Below, piece by piece: positions 24,823 to 32,667 of a stretch of 58,624 nt of DNA. The DNA lies in assembly GCA_934513685.1 (NCBI GenBank), contig CAKSWY010000016.1:1-58624 (forward strand), written 5' to 3'. Positions within the stretch are counted from its first letter, which is position 1. Every line of letters starts with the position of its first letter. Origin of the DNA: an uncultured Oscillospiraceae bacterium (GTDB lineage: Bacteria; Bacillota; Clostridia; Oscillospirales; Ruminococcaceae). Below the pieces are notes generated by a model. The model was not told where the DNA came from. It saw only the letters and a list, made by a program, of their open reading frames with translations, and did no database searches. Position numbers and translations under genes: made by a program.

Positions 24823-26817
24823 TCAGCTGTTGCCGGGTTCGATCATGCGCAAAAATTCCGCTTCGTCAATCACCGGTACACCCAGCGTGTTCGCCTTGGT
24901 CAGCTTGCTTCCGGCTGCCTCGCCAGCCAGTACATAACTCGTCTTTTTCGAGACCGAGCCGCTGGCTTTGCCGCCATTTTTCACAATCAGCTCTTCCGCC
25001 TGAACACGGCTCAGGCTGGGCAGCGTACCGGTTACAACGATGGTCATGCCTGCAAGCAGGGTGGTCTTTTCTTCACCGGTCCACTGCATATTGACCCCGG
25101 ATTTTTCCAGGCGCGCAAGCAGGTCTGCGGTGCCCTCACGGGCAAAGAAGGCAAGCACACTCTCCGCCATTACGCCGCCGAAGCCATCGATCTCCGCCAT
25201 TTGCTCCGCCGTTGCCTCCCGCAGTTTTTCCATGCTGCCGAAATGTTCTCCTAACAGCGCGGCGGCCTTATCACCAATGTTGCGGATACCAAGGCCAAAA
25301 ATCAGCTTGTCCAGATTGTTCTGCTTGGAGGCCTCAATGGCCGCCAGCAGATTATCTGCACTCTTCTCTTTAAATTTGTCCAAGGTGAGCAGCTGTTCCC
25401 GGGTCAGATCATACAGGTCTGCCGCACTGTGCACCAGCCCTTTGTTCACCAGCTGCTCCGCAACCTTTTTGCCCAGGCCGTCAATGTCCATGGCACCCCG
25501 GCTGGCGAAATGGATCAGATTCCGCAGCGCCTGGGCTGGGCACTCCGGGTTGACGCACCGCAACGCGGCTTCGTCTTCCAGATGAACCGCCTTCGCCCCG
25601 CAGGAAGGGCAGACCGTCGGCATTTGGTACGGCTCTGCGTCCGGCGCATGGTGTGCTACGGCCACCACCTCCGGAATGATGTCGCCTGCTTTCCGCACCC
25701 GGATGGTGTCGCCAATGCGCACATCCAGCTGCCGGATAAAGTCCTCATTGTGCAGGATGGCACGGGCTACCGTGGTGCCCGCCAGCTGCACCGGCTCGAA
25801 GATGGCCGTGGGGGTCAGCACACCGGTGCGCCCCACCGTAATGCGGATGTCCTTCAGGACGGTTTCCTTTTCTTCCGGCGGATATTTGAACGCAATGGCC
25901 CACCGCGGAAATTTGTTGGTGCTTCCCACCATTTCCCGCTGATCGAACCGGTCGGTTTTGATCACCGCGCCGTCAATGTCATAAGCCAGCTTACCGCGCG
26001 CCTCGCCGATCCGCTGAATTTCCCCAATGGCGTCCTCGATGTTGTCAAACCGCCGATACCGGGGCGATACGGGGAACCCCAGGCTCTTCAGATAATCCAG
26101 GCTTTCGTGATGGCTGGTCAGGGTTTTGCCCCGCACCTGCTGCACGTTAAACACAAAAATGGACAGCCCCCGTCCCGCCGTGATTTTGCTGTCTTTTTGC
26201 CGAAGGGAACCGGCCGCCGCATTGCGCGGATTCTTAAAAGGCGCCTTATCGTTCAGTTCCTGCTCTTCCACCAGCCGGCTGAACGCCGCATGCGGCATAT
26301 AAACTTCTCCGCGCACCTCCAAAAACTCCGGTGCATCCTTCAGCTGTTTGGGAATGGCCTTTACCGTGGCCAGATTGGCAGTCACATCTTCGCCCACCAC
26401 GCCATCGCCGCGGGTGGAACCGCGCACGAACCGGCCATTTTCATACTCCAGGCTTACCGACAGGCCGTCGATCTTCTCTTCCACCACATACTGAACGTCG
26501 TTGCCGGCTTCCTCCCGCATCCGCCGGTCGAAATCCCGCAGTTCTTCCAGCGAGAATGCATCCTGCAGGCTCTCCATTTTAACGGCATGGATCACCTTCT
26601 CAAATTTTCCGGAAGGCGTTCCGCCCACTTTCTGGGTGGGAGAATTTGAGTCAACCAGCTGCGGGTATTCTGCCTCCAGCGCTTTCAGCTCCCGGGTGAG
26701 GGCGTCGTATTCAAAATCCTCCAGTTCCGGAGCATCCTGGTCGTAATAAAGCTTGTTGTTGTATTCGATGATTCGCCGCAATTCCTGCACACGCTGGCGC
26801 GCTTGTTCCAGTTCCAT
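24823..26817 (-). CDS. ligA: NAD-dependent DNA ligase
   Basis: A 664-residue protein with all LigA domains: an NAD-binding N-terminus (NNKLYYDQDAP), adenylation domain with the KxDG lysine in VEEKIDGLSVSL, OB-fold, a four-Cys zinc finger (CPSCGAK and CVNPECPAQ), helix-hairpin-helix repeats (GLGIRNIGDKAAALL) and a C-terminal BRCT domain. It seals nicks in replication and repair. The start at 26817 is preferred over an ATG 54 bases upstream because AGAGGTGG lies in front of it. Confidence 0.97.
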   Translation of the reverse strand: MELEQARQRVQELRRIIEYNNKLYYDQDAPELEDFEYDALTRELKALEAEYPQLVDSNSPTQKVGGTPSGKFEKVIHAVKMESLQDAFSLEELRDFDRRMREEAGNDVQYVVEEKIDGLSVSLEYENGRFVRGSTRGDGVVGEDVTANLATVKAIPKQLKDAPEFLEVRGEVYMPHAAFSRLVEEQELNDKAPFKNPRNAAAGSLRQKDSKITAGRGLSIFVFNVQQVRGKTLTSHHESLDYLKSLGFPVSPRYRRFDNIEDAIGEIQRIGEARGKLAYDIDGAVIKTDRFDQREMVGSTNKFPRWAIAFKYPPEEKETVLKDIRITVGRTGVLTPTAIFEPVQLAGTTVARAILHNEDFIRQLDVRIGDTIRVRKAGDIIPEVVAVAHHAPDAEPYQMPTVCPSCGAKAVHLEDEAALRCVNPECPAQALRNLIHFASRGAMDIDGLGKKVAEQLVNKGLVHSAADLYDLTREQLLTLDKFKEKSADNLLAAIEASKQNNLDKLIFGLGIRNIGDKAAALLGEHFGSMEKLREATAEQMAEIDGFGGVMAESVLAFFAREGTADLLARLEKSGVNMQWTGEEKTTLLAGMTIVVTGTLPSLSRVQAEELIVKNGGKASGSVSKKTSYVLAGEAAGSKLTKANTLGVPVIDEAEFLRMIEPGNS

Positions 26818-26831
26818 ACATCCACCTCTCT

Positions 26832-26856
26832 GCAAAACGTTGGCTGTACGTTTTGC
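26832..26856. repeat. Inverted repeat in the ligA leader
   Basis: GCAAAACGT (26832-26840), seven bases, ACGTTTTGC (26848-26856): perfect nine-base arms between a TATAAT-like element (26883-26888, minus) and the ligA start. No T run follows, so it is not a terminator; a protein-binding site or leader hairpin is possible. Confidence 0.6.
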
Positions 26857-26888
26857 CCATGGCAATTCCATAGTTTCGTTTTATTATA

Positions 26889-27581
26889 TCACGCTCCCGC
26901 CGAAAAATCAGCCCCTGCGTACACCTGAGGCACCTGCCCCACCAGCAGGATCTGCGCCAAAAGCAGTTCGTGTTCCACCTCCACCTGGGTGACCGCATTT
27001 CCAAACAGAGCAGCCATGGTTGCCTGAAACGCAATGCTCACGTCCAGCTCCGTCTGATTGATGCCGGTATGGCTTACCCGGGTGTTTACGCTGCTGGTTA
27101 CATAGGCGTCCTGCAAATAGCGATAGGAAATGCACGGCCCGCGCTCCGCCAGCACCTTCCACCCCAGCAGCGTCCCCACCGGGACCCGAACCGATCGGCT
27201 TTTTCGGGCACCCAGCCGGTCAATCACCTCCTGAGTCAGGCGAAGCTGCACGCGGCTCATGGCCTGCGGGTCCGCGCGCACGGCAAGAATCGTTCCGTCG
27301 TCATCCTGGTCGTACACATACAGCCCGCGGCATAGCTCCGGCTCCCGCGCAAGCACATCCTGCACCGACTGGTTGATGATTTCCAGGCAGCTGCTCCGGC
27401 ATTCATATCCGGCCAGCGCATTTAAAGTGGGCTGTACATTTTGCCCCACACGAAAGAGCAAAAAGCACACAAGCGCCGCCAGCAAAAGAATCGGCGCGAA
27501 GAACCCCCGGCGGCGTTCTTTACGGCCTGTTTTTCCTTTTGGCGGTTGGGGCAGCTGCTTCCTGCGGTTTGCTCGATACAT
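26889..27581 (-). CDS. yunB: Sporulation protein YunB
   Basis: A 230-residue protein with a basic N-terminus, one membrane helix near 29-43 (PILLLAALVCFLLF) and an extracytoplasmic domain containing the conserved VPVGTLLGWKVLAERGP. YunB is a sigma-E-dependent sporulation protein in Bacillus with no known activity. The start at 27581 follows AGGTGG. A CATACACT -10-like element lies about 75 bases upstream. Confidence 0.85.
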   Translation of the reverse strand: MYRANRRKQLPQPPKGKTGRKERRRGFFAPILLLAALVCFLLFRVGQNVQPTLNALAGYECRSSCLEIINQSVQDVLAREPELCRGLYVYDQDDDGTILAVRADPQAMSRVQLRLTQEVIDRLGARKSRSVRVPVGTLLGWKVLAERGPCISYRYLQDAYVTSSVNTRVSHTGINQTELDVSIAFQATMAALFGNAVTQVEVEHELLLAQILLVGQVPQVYAGADFSAGA

Positions 27582-27652
27582 TTTTCCACCTGCTCCTCAA
27601 TCACTTTTTGAATTGCTTTTGGAGTCCACGGGCAAAACAAAGTTCTTTTAGC

Positions 27653-27682
27653 AGTGTATGGGGCAATGCATTCATTTGTACC
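27653..27682 (-). promoter_or_regulatory. Candidate sigma-E promoter of yunB
   Basis: The -10-like CATACACT (27653-27660) matches sigma-E CATACAMT; the -35 region GGTACAAA, 14 bases upstream, is a poor match. The rest of 27582-27830 shows no gene. Confidence 0.35.
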
Positions 27683-27831
27683 AGATTTGCAGGGGACTCT
27701 TCCGGTCTGCGGCCATAACGTTCCGGCTGTCCCCGTTCGGCCATGAGCGCTTATTTCATCGCAAGCCATTCTTTAGTGGTTTATGCAAGTCGACGCAGGG
27801 GTATGGTTCCCTTTGGGTAACTGGGTAATAA

Positions 27832-27872
27832 AAAAGTGCGTACTTTTCAGGGCGAAAAATTGCGGTTACAAT
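27832..27872 (+). promoter_or_regulatory. Promoter with operator-like palindrome before the PNPOx remnant
   Basis: AAAAGT-GCGT-ACTTTT (27832-27847) overlaps a possible -35 (TTTTCA, 27844-27849), 17 bases before TACAAT (27867-27872). Such palindromes resemble operators of redox-sensing HxlR-type repressors, but no regulator gene is adjacent. Confidence 0.45.
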
Positions 27873-27936
27873 CAAAGCATCGAAAAGAAACATCTCTTCG
27901 AGCGAAAAACGAACCATCATTTTGGAGGTACTCATC

Positions 27937-28059
27937 ATGAATAAAGTCGTTGAATTTCTGAATGCCAATCCCGTGCAGTATCTGGCCACCGTGGGCCGTG
28001 ACGGCAAGGCCAAATGCCGCCCCTTCATGTTCGCGGGCGGGTATCCCGAACAAAGATAA
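27937..28059 (+). pseudogene. PNPOx-like flavoprotein, 5' remnant
   Basis: The first 34 residues (MNKVVEFLNANPVQYLATVG and on to PFMFAG) match the start of small pyridoxamine-5'-phosphate-oxidase-like flavoproteins, with a good GGAGG ribosome site. After about 28040 the homology stops, and six further codons lead to a TAA. About three quarters of the gene is missing and is replaced by the 3' part of a different gene in another frame. Confidence 0.75.
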
Positions 28060-28309
28060 GACTGATCTTGTTACCACCGGTATTTATCGGTATAGCCGCA
28101 ATCCGGCATTCCTGGGCTTTGATTTTATGTATGTCGGCGTGCTTTTGATGTACGGAAATCTGCTGACCCTCGGCTTTTCCGCTTTTGCTATGGTTATGCT
28201 GCATCTGCAAATTTTGCAGGAGGAACGCTATCTGGAAAACACCTTCGGAGCTGATTACATCGCATATAAACAGCAGGGTTTTCGTCATCTTGGCCGTAAA
28301 TCATTTTGA
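28034..28309 (+). pseudogene. Isoprenylcysteine/phospholipid methyltransferase-like protein, 3' remnant
   Basis: About 91 residues (RAGIPNKDKTDLVTTGIYRYSRNP and onward, with QEERYLENTFGADY) match the C-terminal SAM-binding part of the ICMT/PEMT family. N-terminal membrane helices and a start codon are missing. It is +1 relative to the PNPOx remnant, to which it was apparently joined by a deletion. A GAGGAGG follows the stop without a gene behind it. Confidence 0.7.
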
Positions 28310-28382
28310 GGAGGTAACTCCGCTAAAAGCACGCGGAGTACATCATCCTCCGGCATTTCTGTTGGAACTCCAATCAAAGCAG

Positions 28383-28418
28383 AAAAATAGGCACGGGTAA
28401 TTCTTCGCCCGTGCCTAT
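28383..28418 (-). terminator. Intrinsic terminator after the second PNPOx-like pseudogene
   Basis: ATAGGCACGGG (28387-28397) pairs with CCCGTGCCTAT (28408-28418); on the minus strand it ends in TTTTT. Confidence 0.75.
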
Positions 28419-28442
28419 CGCAGCATATTCTCTTCCTTAAAT

Positions 28443-28942
28443 TCAGAACACCATATGTTGTCTGGAATCAAATCCATCCTTTTTAAAGTCAGAATTCAAG
28501 AAATCCGCGTTGACCGACTGAACTTTAATCAGATTCATCGGCGGATTCAGTTTCTGCAGAGCTGCCAGCGGAATCTTTTTCACCGCTGCATGAGCATTGT
28601 ATTCTGCTGAAAATGGATCAACAATGTTTGCAACTCCCATCACCTGAAGTCCTTTCAGGCTTCCAAATCCTGCATACTTGTCAAAAATTGCAATGCAAGC
28701 ATTCGGATTCTTTTCCAACCTCACAAACTTCTCGCCGCCCTCCGAGAACATCCAAAAGCAGCCATCATGGTAAGAATATTCGATCGGTGTGTTGCGGGAT
28801 AAAACCATCTGCACCAGTGGCCAGCGCACAGGTATTGTTCGCAGTGATGTACTCTGTGATTTTTGTCCGTAATGCTGAAGCGTCCATTTTAACGGATGTC
28901 GCTTTTTTCTTTCCAATAGTTCTGAGCTTTCTTAAAATCCAT
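28443..28942 (-). pseudogene. PNPOx-like flavin-binding protein with two frameshifts
   Basis: The distal 120 residues (EYSYHDGCFWMFSEGGEKFV, ACIAIFDKYAGFGSLKG) match a PNPOx-family flavoprotein. Its N-terminus starts at 28942 (MDFKKAQNYWKEK), hits a stop at 28889-28891, continues one frame over as KMDASALRTKITEYITANNT, and needs a second shift at an extra G in 28796-28798 to restore FIRNTPIEYSY. Two independent lesions argue for decay rather than one sequencing error. Confidence 0.8.
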
Positions 28943-28962
28943 TGATTAACGCCTCTTTCAAA

Positions 28963-29105
28963 TCAGTCATCATTACAATCTCTGCAGCTTCCGCCATACC
29001 CGCAAAATTCACATTTCCGGTCATGACCCTGAAGCCGCTTCACATTTTTATAGCGAGGAAGCAGAATCTGGCAGATTACAGCAACATCCTGCTCATGAAC
29101 CGTCG
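28963..29105 (-). other. Start-less coding remnant with CxxC-x5-CxxC tail
   Basis: Between in-frame stops the minus strand reads VHEQDVAVICQILLPRY and ends KCEFCGYGGSCRDCNDD before a TGA at 28963-28965. No ATG/GTG/TTG lies in a useful place. An extended -10 (TGGTATAAT, 29106-29114) lies at its upstream edge. It may be the 3' end of a lost gene; the family is not recognised. Confidence 0.35.
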
Positions 29106-29286
29106 ATTATACCATAAAGTGCTTTGCAATATATGATTTTTATCGTCCGTGATTTGCGACATAGACGCTTTTCCGCAAATCTGCCATACACTTCCCCTAT
29201 CACGTATTATTATAACACTACTGCCTAACAAATGGAGCACTGTTCATTTCCCTGCAAATTGTCTTGTTGAGTCATCATAAAACTCA

Positions 29287-29325
29287 AATGGTCTGAGCCC
29301 TGCACAGTGCGAAACTCAGACCATT
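29287..29325. repeat. Eleven-base inverted repeat in a gene-free stretch
   Basis: AATGGTCTGAG and CTCAGACCATT with a 17-base loop. The surrounding 29115-29489 is AT-rich and shows no gene. On the minus strand the hairpin is followed by a weak T-rich stretch (TTTGAGTTTT), so it might be a poor terminator. Confidence 0.55.
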
Positions 29326-29489
29326 GACTCCTCTTAATTCTATTTTGAACCAACCATTTGGATCACGCTAATTTTATTTTGGCGGCATTTTTTTATTGTC
29401 CGAAACTGGAGCTAATCGACAAATGAACAACTATCTTTTCAGCCCATAAACATCTCGGCGTCCCCATTTATAAACAAAGTCCGCCTTCC

Positions 29490-31172
29490 TCATTCCGCCA
29501 GCAGTACTTTTCCTGCCTGGGCCAACGCTTGCACCCGTTCTTCCGCCTGTTCTGCAGTGGCCGCCTTGGCGGAAAGATACAGCTTGATTTTCGGCTCGGT
29601 ACCGCTGGGTCGAATCATCAGCTTTGCGTCCTCTTCCAGGCGGAACTCCAGCACATCGGCAGAAGGCAGGCCGGTAACATCTGCCTTCCGGTAGTCGATT
29701 ACCTGCTGCACCGTCAGCCCCGCCAGTGCCTTGGGCGGCTGCTGGCGCAGTTGATCCATAAGGCGACGCATGGTTTCCATGCCATTCTGGCCCTCAAATG
29801 CTTCCGAGCACAGCAGGTTCTTATAATAGCCGAACTCCTGGTAAAGCGCATCCATCGCCTGGGCCAGCGTCATTCCCTTTTGCCGATACCAGCGCGCCAT
29901 CTCGCAGATCAGCATCGATGCGTTCACCGCATCTTTGTCCCGCACATGGCCTCCGGAAAGGTATCCGTAGCTTTCTTCAAAGCCGAAAATATACCGATCT
30001 GCCTGGCCCTGGGCTTCCAGAATGCCGATCTGCTCGCCGATGAACTTAAACCCGGTCAGCGTGCGCCGCAGCTCCACGCCGTACTTTCTAGCCACAGGGG
30101 TCGCCATATCCGTGGAGACAATGGTCGTTACGGCCACCGGATTCTTCGGCATGGTCCCCTGTTCATTTCTGCGGCGGCAGACATAATCCAGCAACAGAAC
30201 ACCCACTTCATTGCCGGTCATCAGCTGATATTGCCCATCTGCGGGAACCGCAATTCCCACCCGGTCGCAATCCGGGTCAGTTCCCAGCAAAAGGTCCGGC
30301 TTCACCGTTTCGCACAAGGCCAGACCCCGCTCCATCGCCTGCCGAATCTCCGGGTTCGGATACGGGCAAGTCGGGAAATTGCCATCGGGCTTTTCCTGCT
30401 CCGGCACCACGGCCACATCCGTGATTCCAATTTCCTTCAAAATTCGAGTCACGCACTCCAGACCGGTACCATTCAGCGGCGTGTAAACCAGCTTCAACGG
30501 CTGAACGTCCCCGGAATGCTCCAGTGCCTGCGCCTTCACTGCCTGGATGAAGCGGTTCAGCGTATCCTCCCCGATCATACGGATCAGGCCGGCCGCTTTG
30601 CCGTCCTCAAACGCCATTCGCCGAACTCCTTCAAAAATGTCCACCGCTTCGATGCTGCTCTGCACCGCAGCCGCTACTTCCAGGGTAATCTGGCAGCCGT
30701 CTTCGCCGTACACCTTGTAGCCGTTGTATTTGGCCGGGTTGTGGCTGGCGGTAATGCAAATACCCGCTCCGCAGCCCAGATCCCGCACGGCAAAGCTCAG
30801 CGCCGGAGTCGGCTCAAGGCGAGGATACACCCAAGCGACAATTCTATTGGCCGCCAACACGCAGGCCGCTTCATGGGCAAACAGCTCGCTTCCAATGCGG
30901 CTGTCATACGAAATGGCAACCCGTTTGGGCAGCGTGGTGGCATTCAGATAATCCGCCAGGCCCTGCGTGGCCTTGCGCACGGTGTAAACGTTCATCCGAT
31001 TGTCGCCGGGCCCAAGCACGCCGCGCAAGCCGCCGGTGCCAAACTCCAGGTCCCGATAAAAGCAGTCGCTCTGCTCCTCGTCCTTCATTGCGCGCAGAGC
31101 TACTTTGGTGTTCTCGTCCACTTCCGGGCTTTCCAACCAGCGCTCCAGTCTTTTTTGGCAATACTCCGTCAT
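29490..31172 (-). CDS. Phosphoglucomutase/phosphomannomutase
   Basis: A 560-residue alpha-D-phosphohexomutase. The phosphoserine loop is CITASHNP near residue 140, the metal loop GTDPDCDR near 300, the sugar-binding loop GFEESYGYL near 405 and the phosphate-binding RPSGTEPK near the C-terminus. It interconverts hexose-1- and hexose-6-phosphates. As last gene of the gmd-fcl-manC unit it probably supplies mannose-1-phosphate, though phosphoglucomutase activity is equally possible for this subfamily. The start at 31172 follows AAGGAGG; a TTG two codons earlier is rejected. Confidence 0.92.
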   Translation of the reverse strand: MTEYCQKRLERWLESPEVDENTKVALRAMKDEEQSDCFYRDLEFGTGGLRGVLGPGDNRMNVYTVRKATQGLADYLNATTLPKRVAISYDSRIGSELFAHEAACVLAANRIVAWVYPRLEPTPALSFAVRDLGCGAGICITASHNPAKYNGYKVYGEDGCQITLEVAAAVQSSIEAVDIFEGVRRMAFEDGKAAGLIRMIGEDTLNRFIQAVKAQALEHSGDVQPLKLVYTPLNGTGLECVTRILKEIGITDVAVVPEQEKPDGNFPTCPYPNPEIRQAMERGLALCETVKPDLLLGTDPDCDRVGIAVPADGQYQLMTGNEVGVLLLDYVCRRRNEQGTMPKNPVAVTTIVSTDMATPVARKYGVELRRTLTGFKFIGEQIGILEAQGQADRYIFGFEESYGYLSGGHVRDKDAVNASMLICEMARWYRQKGMTLAQAMDALYQEFGYYKNLLCSEAFEGQNGMETMRRLMDQLRQQPPKALAGLTVQQVIDYRKADVTGLPSADVLEFRLEEDAKLMIRPSGTEPKIKLYLSAKAATAEQAEERVQALAQAGKVLLAE

Positions 31173-31228
31173 CTGCAATGCCTCCTTTGTGGTTTTATTC
31201 TGCGTTTCAAAACGCCCGACCTTTTTTA

Positions 31229-31558
31229 TCAGGGCTGCTCAATTCGCTTTTTCGTCTTTGCTGCCGGCAGGGCCTGATGCAACGTTTCCATCAACTCCGC
31301 CAGAAACGCCCGGTCGTCCACTTCTTCCACCAGCAGCATGGGCTTGGCGCCCTCATAAGGCAGGCTTTCCCTCCTGGCGGGCAGCATTGCCCGCGCGGCC
31401 GGAACGTTCTTCACCAACAGCCGGTCATCGTACAGGCCACCCACCAGCTTTTCCTGCACATACAGCAAATACTCCCCCATCATCGGGCGCAGTCGGATTC
31501 CCGGTACGTCGGCCAATTGATCCAGAATAAATTGCCGGTATTCGTTTCCAGTTGCCAT
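31229..31558 (-). CDS. TfoX N-terminal domain protein
   Basis: A 109-residue protein with the TfoX-N fold pattern (IRLRPMMGEYLLYVQEKLVGGLYDDRLLVK). Stand-alone TfoX-N proteins are common in Firmicutes; they lack the C-terminal domain of the Haemophilus competence regulator and have no proven function. The start at 31558 follows GGGGAG. It is inside the nucleotide-sugar operon, 31 bases after manC. Confidence 0.85.
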   Translation of the reverse strand: MATGNEYRQFILDQLADVPGIRLRPMMGEYLLYVQEKLVGGLYDDRLLVKNVPAARAMLPARRESLPYEGAKPMLLVEEVDDRAFLAELMETLHQALPAAKTKKRIEQP

Positions 31559-31589
31559 TGATTTTCTCCCCAGGTTGGTCAAGCACGGC

Positions 31590-32657
31590 TCACAGCAGCT
31601 CGGTCCGTCCCTGCCGCTTCAATTCTTCCACAATATTTTTCACATCCTGGGCATGATTGCGGTCACATACCATAACCGCATCCGGGGTTTCCACTACAAC
31701 CAGGTCTTTCACTCCCACGGCAGCCACCAGCCGCCCGGAAGAATAGCCGATCACATTCTCGCAATCAAGGGTCAGGCAATCGCCCACCGTCACATTGCCC
31801 TGCTCATCCGCCGGATGCAGCACCGGCAGCATATCCCAGCTGCCCACATCGTTCCAGCCAAAATCTCCATTTACCATCCACACATCCGAGCTGCGCTCCA
31901 GAATGCCATAGTCCACGCTGATGGACGGAATGGTCGGGTACACTTCACGCAGAACCTTGTGTTCCTCCGCAGTGCCCATGGCATTTGCAATGCGCTCCAG
32001 CGGTTCGTACACCTGCGGCAGATAGCGACGGTACTGCTCCAGAATCACCGAGGCCTTCCAGATGAACATTCCGCTGTTCCAGGCATATCTACCCTGGGCC
32101 AGATAGCGCTTTGCTGTGGCTTCGTCCGGTTTTTCCTTAAATTGCAGCACCTTATGGACCGCGTCCTGCTCCCGTGCATCATACTGGATGTATCCATATC
32201 CTGTGGCCGGGAAGGTCGGCTGAATGCCGATGGTGACCAGCTGATTCGTCTGCTCGGCCGCTTTCACTGCCGTTTCCAGCACGCCCGCAAAGGCCGGCCA
32301 GTCCCGAATGTACGCATCCGAAGGGGCCACACACAAAATGCCGTCCCCCCGCTTTTTCAGCACCTCAAATGCGGCATAACCAATGCAGGCTGCCGTATTT
32401 CGGGCTGCCGGTTCCGCCAGGATCTGCCCCGGCAGCACCCGGCCGTGAACCGCCTGTTCCATTGCGGGGGCCTGGGTGCAATTGGTCACAATGTACATAT
32501 TTTTGCCGGGGATGACCAGCCCCATCCGATCCAGCGTTTCGTTGACCATCAGGTCTTTTCCGGTCAAATTCAGCAGCTGCTTCGGGGTTGCCTGGCGGCT
32601 TAAGGGCCAAAAGCGTGAGCCGCCGCCGCCCGCCATGATAATGCCGTAAACGTCCAT
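31590..32657 (-). CDS. manC: Mannose-1-phosphate guanylyltransferase
   Basis: A 355-residue nucleotidyltransferase with the pyrophosphorylase motif MAGGGGSRFWPLSR and the sugar-binding FKEKPDEA. It makes GDP-mannose from GTP and mannose-1-phosphate. It has only the guanylyltransferase part and lacks the C-terminal phosphomannose isomerase domain of bifunctional ManC/AlgA. The start at 32657 follows GAGGAG. It is 10 bases after fcl, which with gmd uses its product. Confidence 0.93.
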   Translation of the reverse strand: MDVYGIIMAGGGGSRFWPLSRQATPKQLLNLTGKDLMVNETLDRMGLVIPGKNMYIVTNCTQAPAMEQAVHGRVLPGQILAEPAARNTAACIGYAAFEVLKKRGDGILCVAPSDAYIRDWPAFAGVLETAVKAAEQTNQLVTIGIQPTFPATGYGYIQYDAREQDAVHKVLQFKEKPDEATAKRYLAQGRYAWNSGMFIWKASVILEQYRRYLPQVYEPLERIANAMGTAEEHKVLREVYPTIPSISVDYGILERSSDVWMVNGDFGWNDVGSWDMLPVLHPADEQGNVTVGDCLTLDCENVIGYSSGRLVAAVGVKDLVVVETPDAVMVCDRNHAQDVKNIVEELKRQGRTELL

Positions 32658-32667
32658 GTTCTGCTCC

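Noticed and set aside
27422..27769. Minus-strand frame overlapping the yunB 5' end
   Set aside because: Out of frame with yunB, no ribosome site, and no family resemblance.
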